NCBI RefSeq assembly: GCF_913774235.1
Contig: NZ_CAJYDW010000019.1
Location: 248,001 to 312,000, forward strand
From: an uncultured Pseudomonas sp.
Lineage (GTDB): Bacteria; Pseudomonadota; Gammaproteobacteria; Pseudomonadales; Pseudomonadaceae
Reading direction: 5' to 3'
DNA length: 64,000 bases
Part shown: positions 35,895-45,157 of the stretch, one piece after another
Layout of the letters: every line of letters begins with the position of its first letter
Position numbering within the stretch: position 1 is the first letter of the stretch
Translations under genes and position numbers: made by a program
Notes under the pieces: model-generated
The model's input: the letters and a program-made list of their open reading frames with translations, nothing else
The model's database searches: none
What the model was told of the DNA's origin: nothing

Positions 35895-36316
35895 GCCTCT
35901 GGCTCCGGTTCTTCCAGGATCAGCGCGGCATGCATCCTGGCCAGGTGGCTCAGGCCCTGGGGGAAGTTGCCCAGCGCCGCGCCGTCACGGGGGGCGCGCA
36001 TCTCGGTCATCAGGCCAACGCCATCGAGACTGGCGGCCAGGACCTCGCACATCAGTTCGCGCGCCTGATCCACTTCGCCCAGCACGGCATGGGCCTCGAC
36101 CATCCAGTAGAAGCAGGCGAGAAAGGCGCTTTCCTCACGTTCGGCGCCAGCATAGAAGGTATAGGCCTGCTTGCGCCCGCTCCAGCAGTGCTGGTTGGCC
36201 CCGTCGCGGATGCGGTCGCGCTCGCGCTCCCAGCGGCCGCACAGGGCATCGGGGCTGTGACCGTCGCGGGCCAGGGGCGCATAGCCATCCTGGCGCGCAG
36301 GATCGCAGGCCGCCAA
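35891..36316 (-). pseudogene. remnant of a glycoside hydrolase family 15 (glucoamylase/trehalase-like) gene
   Basis: A 141-codon frame resembling only the C-terminal end of GH15 enzymes (normally about 600 residues). WERERDRIRD is joined directly to EESAFLACFYWMVEAHAVLGE and then ALGNFPQGLSHLARMHAAL, so an internal piece is also missing. The catalytic barrel is absent. It begins with TTG 5 bp after the SDR stop. Most likely a decayed gene, though translation of the remnant by coupling is possible. Confidence 0.65.
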
Positions 36317-36321
36317 GGCCG

Positions 36322-37215
36322 TCAGCCCATGCCTCCGGTGGCGCCGTAGACCTCACCGGTCACGTAGCTCGACTCCTGGGAAGCCAGCAGCACATAGAGG
36401 GGCGCCAGTTCCGCCGGCTGTCCGGGACGCTTGAACACCGTCTCGCCACCGAAGGTGGGGATCTTTTCCTGGGGCTGGCCACCGCTGGGCTGCAGCGGTG
36501 TCCAGAAGGGGCCGGGAGCCACGGCATTGACGCGGATGCCCTTGCTGGCGACCTGCTTGGCCAGGGCCTTGGTGAAGTTGGTGATGGCCGCCTTGGTCGA
36601 GGCGTAGTCCAGCAGGAACTCCGAAGGCTGGGTGGCCTGGATCGAGGTGGTGTTGATGATGGTGGCGCCGGCCGGCAGGTGCGGCAGCGCGGCCTTGCAC
36701 AGCCAGAACAGGGCGTAGACGTTGGTCTTGAAGGTGGCGTCGAATTGCTCGGTGGTCAGCTCGGCGATGTCCTCCACAGCGGTCTGCTTGCCAGCCACGT
36801 TGACCAGGATATCGAGACCGCCGAGAGCATCCTTTGCCTTGGCTACCAGCTGGTTGCAGAAGGCCTCGTCCTTCAGGTCGCCGGGCACGCAAAAGGCCTT
36901 GCGACCTTCGGCTTCCACCAGCGCCACCACCTCCTGGGCATCGGCCTCTTCCGCGGGCAGGTAGTTGAGCACCAGGTCAGCGCCCTCGCGGGCATAGGCG
37001 ATGGCGGTCGCCCGCCCGATACCCGAGCCCGCGCCGGTGATCAGCGCCTTGCGCCCAGCCAAGCGGCCAAAGCCCTGGTAGCTGGTCTCGCCATGGTCGG
37101 GGCGCGGCTGCATCACCTGGGCCAGACCGGGCGCCTCCTGGGGCTGCTTGGGAAATTCCGGCTGGGGATACTGGGTGAGGGGGTTCTGCATGGCGTACTG
37201 GTTATCGCTGGGCAT
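36322..37215 (-). CDS. SDR family oxidoreductase (YghA/YhdF-like)
   Basis: A 297-residue NAD(P)-dependent reductase. A polar N-terminal extension of about 50 residues ([19 protein letters not shown]) is usual for this subgroup. Motifs: [16 protein letters not shown] (variant NNAG) and YASTKAAI with the catalytic Tyr and Lys. The substrate is unknown; related proteins reduce small aldehydes. AGGAGA precedes the ATG at 37215. Confidence 0.92.
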   Translation of the reverse strand: MPSDNQYAMQNPLTQYPQPEFPKQPQEAPGLAQVMQPRPDHGETSYQGFGRLAGRKALITGAGSGIGRATAIAYAREGADLVLNYLPAEEADAQEVVALVEAEGRKAFCVPGDLKDEAFCNQLVAKAKDALGGLDILVNVAGKQTAVEDIAELTTEQFDATFKTNVYALFWLCKAALPHLPAGATIINTTSIQATQPSEFLLDYASTKAAITNFTKALAKQVASKGIRVNAVAPGPFWTPLQPSGGQPQEKIPTFGGETVFKRPGQPAELAPLYVLLASQESSYVTGEVYGATGGMG

Positions 37216-37437
37216 GACATCTCCTGAAGCGGTGAGAAGGGCACTGAATGAGCCCTTTTCGATGACGTTCAAGGAAATGGAAAGGCAAACCCTGGCCGAG
37301 GTTCCTTGCGGTCATCGGCAGACGTATCTATTTCGACAGCCTTCTTACCCAGGCTTTACTCCCGGCTACGGTTCTTTCGCCGACGCCAGGCGTCCAACGA
37401 CAGGAAGGAGGGGAGGTCCCTCTGCAGGAGAAGGTCG

Positions 37438-37602
37438 ATGTGGGTGAAGAGCTGCAAGGTGGCCGTACTGGCCGTACTGCTGTCGCTGTCCGGTTGCTGG
37501 TGGTTTATGCCACCGCCCGGCGGTGGCCATGGCGGCCCGGGTGGAGGGCCGGGGGGGCATGGTGGACCCGGCGGCGGTCCCGGCTTCGTCGGTCCGCGCT
37601 AG
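37438..37602 (+). CDS. small Gly/Pro-rich lipoprotein
   Basis: A 54-residue protein. The signal peptide ends in a lipobox LSGC (Cys about 20). The mature part is short, WWFMPPP followed by repeats of GGPGG and GGHGG. AGGAGAAGG lies upstream. Probably an outer-membrane-anchored peptide of unknown role. The stop codon shares CTAG with the convergent gene. Confidence 0.65.
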   Translation: MWVKSCKVAVLAVLLSLSGCWWFMPPPGGGHGGPGGGPGGHGGPGGGPGFVGPR

Positions 37603-37865
37603 GACTCGACGGGCTCCAGGCGTAGGGCGGCGCCGGTACGCCTGAGAGTGAGGATGTCCGCCTCGCGACAGCCGATCAGGTCTCCCGCAGCGGTGCGCAG
37701 TTGGTCATCCGCGAGCTGGGCGTAGGGCATTGGCTGGGTGCCATCGCCCGCGACCATGATGTACAGCTGGCCGCAGAGCAGCTGACCCGCCAGCCGACCA
37801 TCGTCCAGACTGATCAGGCGATAGCTGCGGCGGGCGTCGTAGGTAAAGCGCATGGGAGCATCCAT
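37599..37865 (-). CDS. hypothetical protein
   Basis: An 88-residue soluble protein, probably beta-rich (RRSYRLISLDDGRLAGQLLCGQLYIMVAG). No family recognised. The start may be 37865 or the internal ATG at 37853; neither has a strong ribosome site. It lies between the lipoprotein and a chemoreceptor gene. Confidence 0.5.
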   Translation of the reverse strand: MDAPMRFTYDARRSYRLISLDDGRLAGQLLCGQLYIMVAGDGTQPMPYAQLADDQLRTAAGDLIGCREADILTLRRTGAALRLEPVES

Positions 37866-37955
37866 TCAGGGTGTCCAGCTCAGAACCGCTGCGCTGCCCA
37901 ATGTTCCCGCTGGCACCGTCAGCCCGTTGGGGCGACGGCGCTGCCGGGTCTTGGC

Positions 37956-39596
37956 TTAGAGACGGAATTGTGCCACCAGGCCCTGGAAGGAGGTCGCCAG
38001 ACGCGACAGCTCCTGGCTGGAGGCGGCGGTCTGCTGGGCACCGGTGGCGGTCTGGGTCGACAGGTCCTGGATGTTCACCAGGTTGCGGTCCACCTCGCGG
38101 GCGACCTGGGCCTGCTCTTCCGCGGCGCTGGCGATCACCAGGTTGCGTTCCTCGATGCGGGCCACGCCTTCGGTGATCCGCTCCAGGGCCTCGCCAGCCC
38201 GGTTGGCGCGTTGCTGGGTGTCGTCGGCCAGGGTCTGGCTCTTGTGCATGGCGTTCACCGCCTCTTCGGCGCTGCCGCGCACGGCGTTCATCATGCGTTC
38301 GATCTCGCCGGTGGAACCCTGGGTTCGGTGGGCCAGGGCGCGGACCTCGTCCGCCACCACGGCGAAGCCGCGGCCTTGCTCGCCGGCACGGGCGGCCTCG
38401 ATGGCGGCGTTGAGCGCCAGCAGATTGGTCTGCTCGGCGATGCCACGGATCACCGCCAGCACCTGGCCGATCTCACGAATCTGACCTTCCAGGGTCTGCA
38501 CCTTGTGGGTGGAGTCGCCGAGCTCGGCAGTCATCACCGTCATGGCCTGGGCCGCCTGTCGCACCTGCTCGCGACCCAGCTGGGCCTCGCGGTTGGTTTC
38601 CTGGGAGGCGGTGGAGGTGGAGACGGCATTGCGCGCCACCTCTTCCACGGCGGCGGTCATCTCGTTGACGGCCGTTGCGGCTTGTTGCACCTCGTCATGC
38701 TGGCGCACCTGGCCACGGGAGGCTTCCTCGGTGACCGCATGTAGCTCTTCGGCAGCCGTGGCGAGCTGGCTGGAGGCCCCGGCCATCCGCTGTACAGTGT
38801 CCTTCAGGCTGCGCTGCATGCCGCCCAGGGCCTGCAGGAGTTGGCCGGCTTCATCGCGGCGCGCGCTCTGGATCGGCTGGGTCAGATCACCCTGGGCGAC
38901 GCGCTCGGCGCTGGTCACGGCTTCGCGAATCGGCGCGACGATCATCCGGGTGATCACGATGCCCAGCGCCAGGGCGCAGACCAGGGCCAGCAGGATGCCA
39001 CCGCCCAGGGTCCAGAGCGCCTGGCGGTAGGTCGCGATCGCCAGGACCCCGGATTCGGCGCCCTGGCGTTTGTTGGAATTCACCATGATCTTGAACGAAG
39101 CCATAGTCTTGCGATAGGTGGGCTGCACCTGGTCGTTGAGCAGCTGCGCCGCGCCATTCGTATCCTTGGCGGCCAGGCGCGCCAGGACGGTTTCCGTCCC
39201 GGCGAGATAGCTCTGCCAGTCCTGCACGAAGGCATCCCCGGCGGCCTTTTCATCGGGCTCCAGGGGAGTCTGCCGATAGTCGGCGAAAGGCGCCTCGGCA
39301 TCGGCCTGGTTGCTGCGCAGGGAGGCGGTGATGCGGTCCTGCTCGGCCTGGGGCGCGTTGGCGTAGACCATGGACAGGAGACGGAACAGATCGCGGTTGT
39401 GGCCTATCACGTTGCTCTTGGTGTCGTTGAGCTGAGTGATGGACCTCATGTTGTTGTTCAACACCGAGTCCAGCAGGGTGTTGAGGCTGCCGATGCCGCG
39501 CAGGCCGATGGCCCCGATGCCGAGGGTGATGAGGGTGCACAGGCCGAAGGCGATGGCGAGCTTCTTTGCCAATGCCAGATTGTTGAACCAGACCAT
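37956..39596 (-). CDS. methyl-accepting chemotaxis protein with four-helix-bundle sensor
   Basis: A 546-residue receptor. TM1 is at about 11-31. The periplasmic four-helix bundle spans about 32-190 and shows [16 protein letters not shown], typical of 4HB_MCP. TM2 is at about 193-214 and HAMP at about 215-265. The signalling hairpin has its tip at [31 protein letters not shown] near 385-415. There is no C-terminal NWETF-type CheR tether. The ligand is unknown. Confidence 0.94.
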   Translation of the reverse strand: MVWFNNLALAKKLAIAFGLCTLITLGIGAIGLRGIGSLNTLLDSVLNNNMRSITQLNDTKSNVIGHNRDLFRLLSMVYANAPQAEQDRITASLRSNQADAEAPFADYRQTPLEPDEKAAGDAFVQDWQSYLAGTETVLARLAAKDTNGAAQLLNDQVQPTYRKTMASFKIMVNSNKRQGAESGVLAIATYRQALWTLGGGILLALVCALALGIVITRMIVAPIREAVTSAERVAQGDLTQPIQSARRDEAGQLLQALGGMQRSLKDTVQRMAGASSQLATAAEELHAVTEEASRGQVRQHDEVQQAATAVNEMTAAVEEVARNAVSTSTASQETNREAQLGREQVRQAAQAMTVMTAELGDSTHKVQTLEGQIREIGQVLAVIRGIAEQTNLLALNAAIEAARAGEQGRGFAVVADEVRALAHRTQGSTGEIERMMNAVRGSAEEAVNAMHKSQTLADDTQQRANRAGEALERITEGVARIEERNLVIASAAEEQAQVAREVDRNLVNIQDLSTQTATGAQQTAASSQELSRLATSFQGLVAQFRL

Positions 39597-39712
39597 GAAC
39601 GTGTCCTTTGAGCCGAGGAAAACCGAGTAGCGCGGTGGATGCCCTGGCTATCGGCACTCGTCAGACGAGCTTTAATTCAGTCAGACGATTAGCCGGGAGC
39701 ATCGCTGGCCAC

Positions 39713-40654
39713 TCAGGCTCGCAGGTAGAGGTCGTCCAACAGGCGATTGGTCGCCAGGGCGTCGGCCAGGCCGGCCAATTCCGGGCGTGAGGCTCCGAGC
39801 AGTTGGTCGAACACCGCCACGGCACCCTGAGGAACGCCAGGCGCCACGTCATGAGCCAGCACTCGATGGTTTCCCTGGGCGTCGTGCCGCACCAAGCGTC
39901 CCGCGGCAAGTTCCAGGGTCCCCACGCTGCCATCCAGGCGAATGGCCAGGCGCGGCCCGCGCAGGGTGGCGCTGGCGCGGAGATGGATCGGCAGGTCTCC
40001 TGCCCACAGCAGTGCCTCGCCGCCATGATCCAGCGGCCAGCGGGCGTCGCGCTCCAGTCGGCAATGCTCCACCGTCAGCGGCTGGTCGGTGAGCCAGGCG
40101 CTGAAGTCGAGCAGGTGCACCGCCAGATCGCCGAAGGCGCCATAGCCCATGCGCGCCTCGTCCAGATGGGCCGGCCATTCGCCGAGCCAGCCCTCCAGTA
40201 GCCCCGGATGGCCCGCGGTCAGCGACAGGTGCGAGAGGGTGCCGATGGCGCCATCGCGCGCGAGCTGCCGTAGCTGTTGCAAGGCCGGGTCGGTCCGCAG
40301 ATAGAAGCCGCTGAAGCAGGAGTGATCAGCCAGGCGTTCGGCCAGGGGCGTGGCCCGCGCGGCCGAGACGGCCAGGGGCTTTTCCACGAACAGATGACGG
40401 GCACGAGGGAGCAGGGCGGTCACCGCCGCTTCGTGGTCATCGATGGCCGTGGTGACGAAGGCCAGGTCCACGTCGGGCAGTTGGTTGAAGTCGTCCAGCA
40501 CCGGCAGGCCATGGGGCGCGGCCAGTCGCTGCGCCCGGGCGGGATCGCGCTCGCTGGCTACGGCCACCACGCGCACCCGCGGATCGGCCAGGCTGGTGTC
40601 CAGGTAGTCCTGGGCGTGGATCTGTTCGCAACCGACGATGGCGACGCTGAGCAT
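39713..40654 (-). CDS. Gfo/Idh/MocA family oxidoreductase
   Basis: A 313-residue NAD(P)-dependent dehydrogenase. The nucleotide motif is unusual (SVAIVGCEQIHAQDY). The EKPLAVSAA motif typical of the family is present near residue 92, and GYGAFGDLAVHLLDFSAWL near 170 carries the usual D-x-x-x-H catalytic pattern. The substrate is probably a sugar or cyclitol derivative. AGAGGA precedes the ATG. Confidence 0.88.
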   Translation of the reverse strand: MLSVAIVGCEQIHAQDYLDTSLADPRVRVVAVASERDPARAQRLAAPHGLPVLDDFNQLPDVDLAFVTTAIDDHEAAVTALLPRARHLFVEKPLAVSAARATPLAERLADHSCFSGFYLRTDPALQQLRQLARDGAIGTLSHLSLTAGHPGLLEGWLGEWPAHLDEARMGYGAFGDLAVHLLDFSAWLTDQPLTVEHCRLERDARWPLDHGGEALLWAGDLPIHLRASATLRGPRLAIRLDGSVGTLELAAGRLVRHDAQGNHRVLAHDVAPGVPQGAVAVFDQLLGASRPELAGLADALATNRLLDDLYLRA

Positions 40655-40720
40655 GAAAAAGGGTCCTCTAACGGTGGTCGTACCGTTATGGACCCCAGGT
40701 GCGCCGCTGGGCTTCGTCGA

Positions 40721-41794
40721 TCAGACCGGCTGGTAGGCCTTACCGAAACGGTTGGCCAGGAAGGCGTCCATGTCCACCTGCTCCTGGGCGATGAAGCCCT
40801 GTTGCGGCAGCTTGCCTTCGCGGAACAGGTCCAGGGCGGTGCAGATGCCGGCCGCGGTGGTGATCTGGATGGCGCTGGTCAGATGGCCGTCGCGCTCGGC
40901 GGCGAAGATCTTGCGGCTGAAAACATCCTGCACCAGCTTGCCATTGCGCAGACCACTCACGGTCACGAACACCAGCACCACGTCTTGCATGGTGGTGGGC
41001 ACGGCGCCGCGCAGGATGTTCTTGAGCTGCTCCTGGTCACCCGCCAGGCGCAGGTCTTCCAGCAGGAACTTCATCAGGTCGCGGTGACCGGGGTAGCGCA
41101 CAGTCTTGTAGTCGAGGGTCTCCACCTGGCCCTGCAGGGTCTCGCAGAGGGTGCCCAGGCCACCCGAGGTGTTGAAGGCCTCGTATTCCACGCCGTCCAG
41201 GGAGAAGTGCTCCAGGCCTTCCAGCGGCTGCACCAGTTGCAGCTCGCCGTTGCGCACCGCCTCGCAGGGGTGGCAGTACTCGTTGACCAGGCCGTCGACG
41301 CTCCAGGTCAGGTTGTACTTCAGCGCATTGGTGGGGAATTCCGGCAGGGCGCCGACGCGCATCTTCACTTCGCGCACGCTGTCGAAGCGCTTGGCCAGCG
41401 AATGAGCGGCAATGCCGATGAAACCGGGCGCCAGGCCACACTGGGGCATGAAGGCATTGCTCGCGCCCTCGGCCAGTTGGCGGATGGTCTTGGTGGCCTT
41501 CACGTCTTCGGTCAGGTCGAAGTAGTGGGTATTGGTGGCCTTGGCCGCCTGGGCCACGGGAATCGCCAGATGATAGGGCAGGGCGTTGAGCACCACGTCC
41601 TGATCGTCCAGGGCGGCAGTCAGGGCGCTGGCATCGGCGGTATCCAGGGTGCGGGTCTGCACGCCCAGGGCAGCGATGGTCGCCAGGGCGCGCTCGTCAC
41701 GATCCGCCACCGTCACCTGATAGTCGCCACTGGCATGCAGCAATTGCGAAATGGTGTAGCCGATGTGGCCGGCGCCGAGCAGGGTGACTTTCAT
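40721..41794 (-). CDS. saccharopine dehydrogenase family protein
   Basis: A 357-residue NAD(P)-binding reductase. The Rossmann motif GAGHIGYT is at residues 7-14. TRTLDTADASAL and LNALPYHLAIPVAQAA are typical of the Lys9/saccharopine reductase type, and MPQCGLAPGF is the family hallmark before the substrate domain. It may act on lysine or a carboxynorspermidine-like polyamine adduct. GGAGGA precedes the ATG. Confidence 0.88.
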   Translation of the reverse strand: MKVTLLGAGHIGYTISQLLHASGDYQVTVADRDERALATIAALGVQTRTLDTADASALTAALDDQDVVLNALPYHLAIPVAQAAKATNTHYFDLTEDVKATKTIRQLAEGASNAFMPQCGLAPGFIGIAAHSLAKRFDSVREVKMRVGALPEFPTNALKYNLTWSVDGLVNEYCHPCEAVRNGELQLVQPLEGLEHFSLDGVEYEAFNTSGGLGTLCETLQGQVETLDYKTVRYPGHRDLMKFLLEDLRLAGDQEQLKNILRGAVPTTMQDVVLVFVTVSGLRNGKLVQDVFSRKIFAAERDGHLTSAIQITTAAGICTALDLFREGKLPQQGFIAQEQVDMDAFLANRFGKAYQPV

Positions 41795-41968
41795 GGCGGA
41801 TCCTCCGTGGTTGAAGGCTCCAGCTTAAGAAGCGGTGCTGTCGAATGTGAGTGTCAGAGCGTCGAATCGTTGTCTCTTATTTGACGATTCGTCGGTGTTT
41901 TCGTCGTTTCGACGAGACGTCTCGCTTAGGTTTCGAAGTACCGCCCCTAAGGACTGCCGATGCATCCC

Positions 41969-42056
41969 GTAGGAGCGGCCCATGGCCGCGATAAGATCCA
42001 TTCGAGCGGCGGCCTCAACGGACCGCCATGGCCGCAACCAACTAGCTGCTCCTACC
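41969..42056. repeat. REP-like palindromic element
   Basis: Begins with GTAGGAGCGGCCCATGGCCG and ends in the inverted GCTCCTAC, with CGGACCGCCATGGCCGC between. It is the same unit as at 33223 and is placed between the saccharopine dehydrogenase and sugar dehydrogenase genes. It is of the common Pseudomonas REP type. Confidence 0.75.
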
Positions 42057-43218
42057 CCGGCACCACCCGCAACACCTGACCTTCCTCGCCATCCGTGAGC
42101 AACCAGAGATTGCCGTCCGGTCCGCCACGCACGTCGCGCAGGCGTTGATCCAGCTCCTGGAACAGCACCTCCTGCTCGCCGGGTTCGCCCTTCACCAAGG
42201 GCACCCGCCGCACCGACTTCTCCCGCAGCGCCGCGACGAAGAGACTGCCGCGCCAGGCGGGAAAGCCCACGCCGTCGTACCAGGTCAGACCGGCCGGGGC
42301 GATGGAGGGCGTCCACTCCAGCAACGGCGGGGTGATCCCCGGCAAATCGCGAAAAGGCGTGATGCGCGCACCGGTGTAGTCCACGCCGCCGGTGGTCAGC
42401 GGCCAGCCATAGTTGGCCCCGGCGCGGATCAGGTTCAGTTCATCGCCACCTTTGGAACCGTGCTCGTGCTCGTAAAGCGCCTGACGCTCGGGCACCCACA
42501 CCAGACCCTGGGGATTGCGATGGCCGAGGCTGTAGATCTCCGGCAGGGCGCCAGGGCGATTGACGAAGGGATTGTCCGCCGGCACCCCACCGTCGCGGGT
42601 CACCCGCACGATCTTGCCCAGATGGGTATCCAGCCGCTGGGCGTCGGTACGTTCCACGTTGCCATCACCCAGGGCAATGGCCAGGGTGCCGTCGCCGAGC
42701 AGCGCCATCCGCGCTCCGAAGTGCTGGCCGAAGGCCTTGGCCGGTTGGCTGGTGAAGAGGATGCGGACGTCCTGCAGACGCGTACCGTCCAGCCTGGCCC
42801 TCATCACCTTGAGGTGATTGGCCTGGCGCGTGCCTGATGCGTAGGAAAGATAGAGCAATTGGTTCTTGCTGAAGTCCGGGTCCGGCAGCACCTCGAACAA
42901 CCCGGCCTGGCCCTCGTTATATAGCTCGGGCAGTCCACTCACGGCCTCCGCCTGCAGACTGAGCCGGCCCTGGCCATCCGGCACCAGCACGCGCAGCCGT
43001 CCGGCACCCTCGGTCAACAGCGCCCGGCCATCGGGTAGAAAGGCCAGCGACCAGGGCCGTTCGAGTCCGGTCGCCACCGTCTCGATCCGGTAGGCGGGCG
43101 CCGCCTTGGCCAGCGGACCGCCCAGCACAACCATTAGCAACACAAACCCGGCCCAGTACCGGGAAGCTTTACGTAATGGCCGAGGTCTACCACAGGCACC
43201 CACGTTCGCGACCATCAT
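42052..43218 (-). CDS. PQQ-dependent sugar dehydrogenase (glucose/sorbosone dehydrogenase family)
   Basis: A protein of about 388 residues with an N-terminal export signal (hydrophobic YWAGFVLLMVVLGG before AKAAP). The six-bladed propeller is of the soluble aldose dehydrogenase type: RPWSLAFLPDGRALLTE, QHFGARMALLGDGTLAIALGDG, LGHRNPQGLVWVPE (active-site region), HGSKGGDELN, NYGWPL and DVRGGPDGNLWLLTDG. It would oxidise aldoses in the periplasm with PQQ. Two adjacent ATGs (43218/43215) follow GAGAGG; the longer frame upstream is unlikely. Confidence 0.88.
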   Translation of the reverse strand: MMVANVGACGRPRPLRKASRYWAGFVLLMVVLGGPLAKAAPAYRIETVATGLERPWSLAFLPDGRALLTEGAGRLRVLVPDGQGRLSLQAEAVSGLPELYNEGQAGLFEVLPDPDFSKNQLLYLSYASGTRQANHLKVMRARLDGTRLQDVRILFTSQPAKAFGQHFGARMALLGDGTLAIALGDGNVERTDAQRLDTHLGKIVRVTRDGGVPADNPFVNRPGALPEIYSLGHRNPQGLVWVPERQALYEHEHGSKGGDELNLIRAGANYGWPLTTGGVDYTGARITPFRDLPGITPPLLEWTPSIAPAGLTWYDGVGFPAWRGSLFVAALREKSVRRVPLVKGEPGEQEVLFQELDQRLRDVRGGPDGNLWLLTDGEEGQVLRVVPG

Positions 43219-43243
43219 TACCTCTCTTCGAGACCGACCGATC

Positions 43244-43735
43244 ATGTCCAGACCGCTCTGGCGCGCCTTATTCAGACCCCGCCCGCTGCTGGCGTTCGCC
43301 GCTGCCCTGCTGCTCGCCACCGCCTGGGGCAGCCTGGTGCAGACCCAGTACAACCTGGCCGCGCTGCAGGGCCTGGGGCAGTCGATAAACGCTGCCACCC
43401 GCTGGCAGACCTCGTTACAGGATCTGCTGGGCTTCGGACCTGTCTATGCCGCCATCGTGCTCGCCGCTTGGTTACCAGCCTTTGCCGCCGCCTTCTGGCT
43501 GGGCCGTCGCAAGGGTGCCTACCGCGGCTGTCTGCTGCCGCTCGCCACCAGCGTCAGCCTGATCGCTGCCATCCGCCTGATCGATGCCTTCGCGCCCATG
43601 CCGGTGCTCATTTATGCCACTCGCACCCTGGATGGCCTGTTGGCGATGGCCGTGGGTGGCCTGCTCGGCGGCTTGCTGTTTATCTGGCTGATGCGCCCGC
43701 GACCCACACCGGCGCAGGTGGATGTAGCGCTCTGA
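43244..43735 (+). CDS. hypothetical four-helix membrane protein
   Basis: A 163-residue inner-membrane protein with hydrophobic segments at about 17-35, 65-83, 95-112 and 130-150. The family is not recognised. The first ATG after the divergent promoter is used because upstream frame sequence overlaps the sugar dehydrogenase gene. The ribosome site is weak. Only 25 bp separate the two divergent starts, so the promoters must overlap the coding regions. Confidence 0.65.
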   Translation: MSRPLWRALFRPRPLLAFAAALLLATAWGSLVQTQYNLAALQGLGQSINAATRWQTSLQDLLGFGPVYAAIVLAAWLPAFAAAFWLGRRKGAYRGCLLPLATSVSLIAAIRLIDAFAPMPVLIYATRTLDGLLAMAVGGLLGGLLFIWLMRPRPTPAQVDVAL

Positions 43736-43741
43736 TTGGCG

Positions 43742-44059
43742 TCAGGACGAGGTCAGCTTCATCAGTACCAGCCCGCTGACAATCAGCGCCGCGGCCAGGA
43801 TGCGCAACGGACTCGCCGCTTCGCCCAGCAGCAGGATGCCCACCACGAAGGCGCCCACCGCGCCGATGCCGGTCCAGATGGTATAGGCGGTGCCCAGCGG
43901 CAGGCTGCGCATGGAGATGGATAGCAGCGCCACGCTCGCCACCATGGCGACCAGGGTGATCACCGTCGGCGTAAGGCGGGTGAAGCCCGCTGACTGCTTC
44001 ATGCAGAACGCCCAGAGCACCTCGAGCAATCCCGCACACACCAGATAGAACCAAGCCAA
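43742..44059 (-). CDS. sugE: SMR family guanidinium exporter (SugE/Gdx)
   Basis: A 105-residue four-helix dual-topology exporter. MAWFYLVCAGLLEVLWA carries the essential Glu at 13, and KQSAGFTRLTP and LPLGTAYTIWTGIG are typical of the SugE/Gdx branch (not EmrE). It exports guanidinium in exchange for protons. The start is TTG at 44059 with GGAGG 6 bases upstream. A guanidine-II riboswitch just upstream confirms the assignment. Confidence 0.92.
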   Translation of the reverse strand: MAWFYLVCAGLLEVLWAFCMKQSAGFTRLTPTVITLVAMVASVALLSISMRSLPLGTAYTIWTGIGAVGAFVVGILLLGEAASPLRILAAALIVSGLVLMKLTSS

Positions 44060-44077
44060 GAACGGCCTCCTATGACA

Positions 44078-44124
44078 CCGGGCCGTCCCGGAACGCTGCC
44101 CACCGATCACCGGGGTCGTCCCCG
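44078..44124 (-). ncRNA. guanidine-II (mini-ykkC) riboswitch
   Basis: On the minus strand two small GC-rich hairpins with ACGR loops follow each other: CGGGG-ACGA-CCCCG (44111-44124) and CCGGG-ACGG-CCCGG (44078-44091). They are separated by 19 bases and lie 8 bases before the GGAGG of sugE. This is the diagnostic architecture of the class. Guanidinium binding would dock the loops and free the ribosome site. Confidence 0.88.
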
Positions 44125-44218
44125 CGGGCTATGGAAGAGGGTGGTGATCGGCGTCACCGCCTGATCGGCGCGGCTATCCTAGCCGTTCGCGCCCAGGTCT
44201 TTCGACCCGGCGCCGTCT

Positions 44219-44605
44219 CTAGGGGCGTTGGCAGATCTGCACGGCGATCTCATCGAACGCCCGGTCGAAGCTCGCGCGCTCCGCGGCACTGAGGAAGCCC
44301 TGCTGCTGCACCAGGGCATCGCTCTGGCCACGCACCTGGGCGATGCGCGCGCTGAACGCCGTCGCCTGCTCCTGGCTGATCCGTCGCGCCTTGCGCGCCG
44401 TGCTCACATCCGCCTGCAAGACATTGGCGCGCATCGACACATGCGCCTGCCGCGGATCGCTGATCGAGCCACCTAGCTCACCGGGCAGCGCACGCTGCTG
44501 CGCCAGATCGCAACTGGGCAGGCCGAGATCGTCGGGTCGAGCTTGCTGCAGGGTGCAGGCGCCGAGGGCGAGGGGCAGCAACAGGAAGGGAATCAGTGAC
44601 TTCAT
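44219..44605 (-). CDS. hypothetical lipoprotein
   Basis: A 128-residue protein. The signal peptide ends with lipobox LGAC (Cys about 17). The mature part is mostly helical (ISQEQATAFSARIAQVRGQSDALVQQQGFLSAAERASFDRAFDEI reads as two antiparallel helices), with a second Cys pair site (SCDLA, QICQ). Family unknown. Confidence 0.7.
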   Translation of the reverse strand: MKSLIPFLLLPLALGACTLQQARPDDLGLPSCDLAQQRALPGELGGSISDPRQAHVSMRANVLQADVSTARKARRISQEQATAFSARIAQVRGQSDALVQQQGFLSAAERASFDRAFDEIAVQICQRP

Positions 44606-44677
44606 CTTGGCCTCGTCAGCAGGTGAGACGTGCTTGAGAGCCTGCTCGAAGCGCTTGGTTCAGCGGCCAGAAACGAC

Positions 44678-44700
44678 AAAGCCCGCTCAAGGGCGGGCTT
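44678..44700 (-). terminator. terminator of the tRNA-Arg gene
   Basis: AAGCCCGC/GCGGGCTT stem with a short loop. On the minus strand it is followed by TTG and T-rich sequence, 41 bp after the tRNA 3' end. Confidence 0.65.
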
Positions 44701-44740
44701 CGCTGGCGTTCACGCGGCTGTCATGGCCGTGAACTGAAGA

Positions 44741-44817
44741 TGGCGCACTCGGCGGGATTCGAACCCACGACCCCTGCCTTCGGAGGGCAGTACTCTATCC
44801 AGCTGAGCTACGAGTGC
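44741..44817 (-). tRNA. tRNA-Arg (anticodon CCG)
   Basis: A 77-base cloverleaf on the minus strand: acceptor GCACTCG paired with CGAGTGC, encoded CCA end, D arm GCTCAGCTGGATAGAGT, anticodon loop CTCCGAA (anticodon CCG) and T arm GTGGGTTCGAATCC. No integrated element is visible beside it. Confidence 0.96.
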
Positions 44818-45157
44818 AGCGATTCGGTGACGCTGAATCGGTCGCCATCATACTCACCTTGCACCGGACCGTCCATGCCCGGATGCACGATGTTGTTGAT
44901 TTTGAACGAGTGTTTCTTCGGCGGTGAACGAGCTTGGATAAACCGTGGAACAGCCGGTGAGAAAACCTCCCGATCGCTCTTGCACAGGGGTTCAGGATTC
45001 TCCTAGGATGCGTTCAATATTTCGAACGCTTGCGGCGATTCGAAGGTTTCATCGCTGGCACCGAACGGTGGTTTGACCATCGTTTCCAAGCCTGACCCTT
45101 TCGCAGGCGCAGGGGTTTTCGCCCTTGCTTCCGGCCCTTTCAGCCAAGGAGACCGTA
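44818..45157. promoter_or_regulatory. gabD upstream region with inverted repeat
   Basis: A 340-bp gene-free region holding the gabDT promoter and the tRNA promoter. An inverted repeat GCGTTC-N8-GAACGC at 45010-45029 is a candidate operator. A regulator gene such as gabR is not in the window. Confidence 0.4.

Noticed and set aside
40277-41884. A 535-codon plus-strand frame opposite two oxidoreductases
   Set aside because: Shadow of the MocA-type and saccharopine dehydrogenase genes; no recognisable domain.
44741-44817. tRNA-Arg as an attachment site for an integrated element
   Set aside because: Both flanks are ordinary core genes of normal composition, and no integrase or repeated tRNA 3' end was seen.
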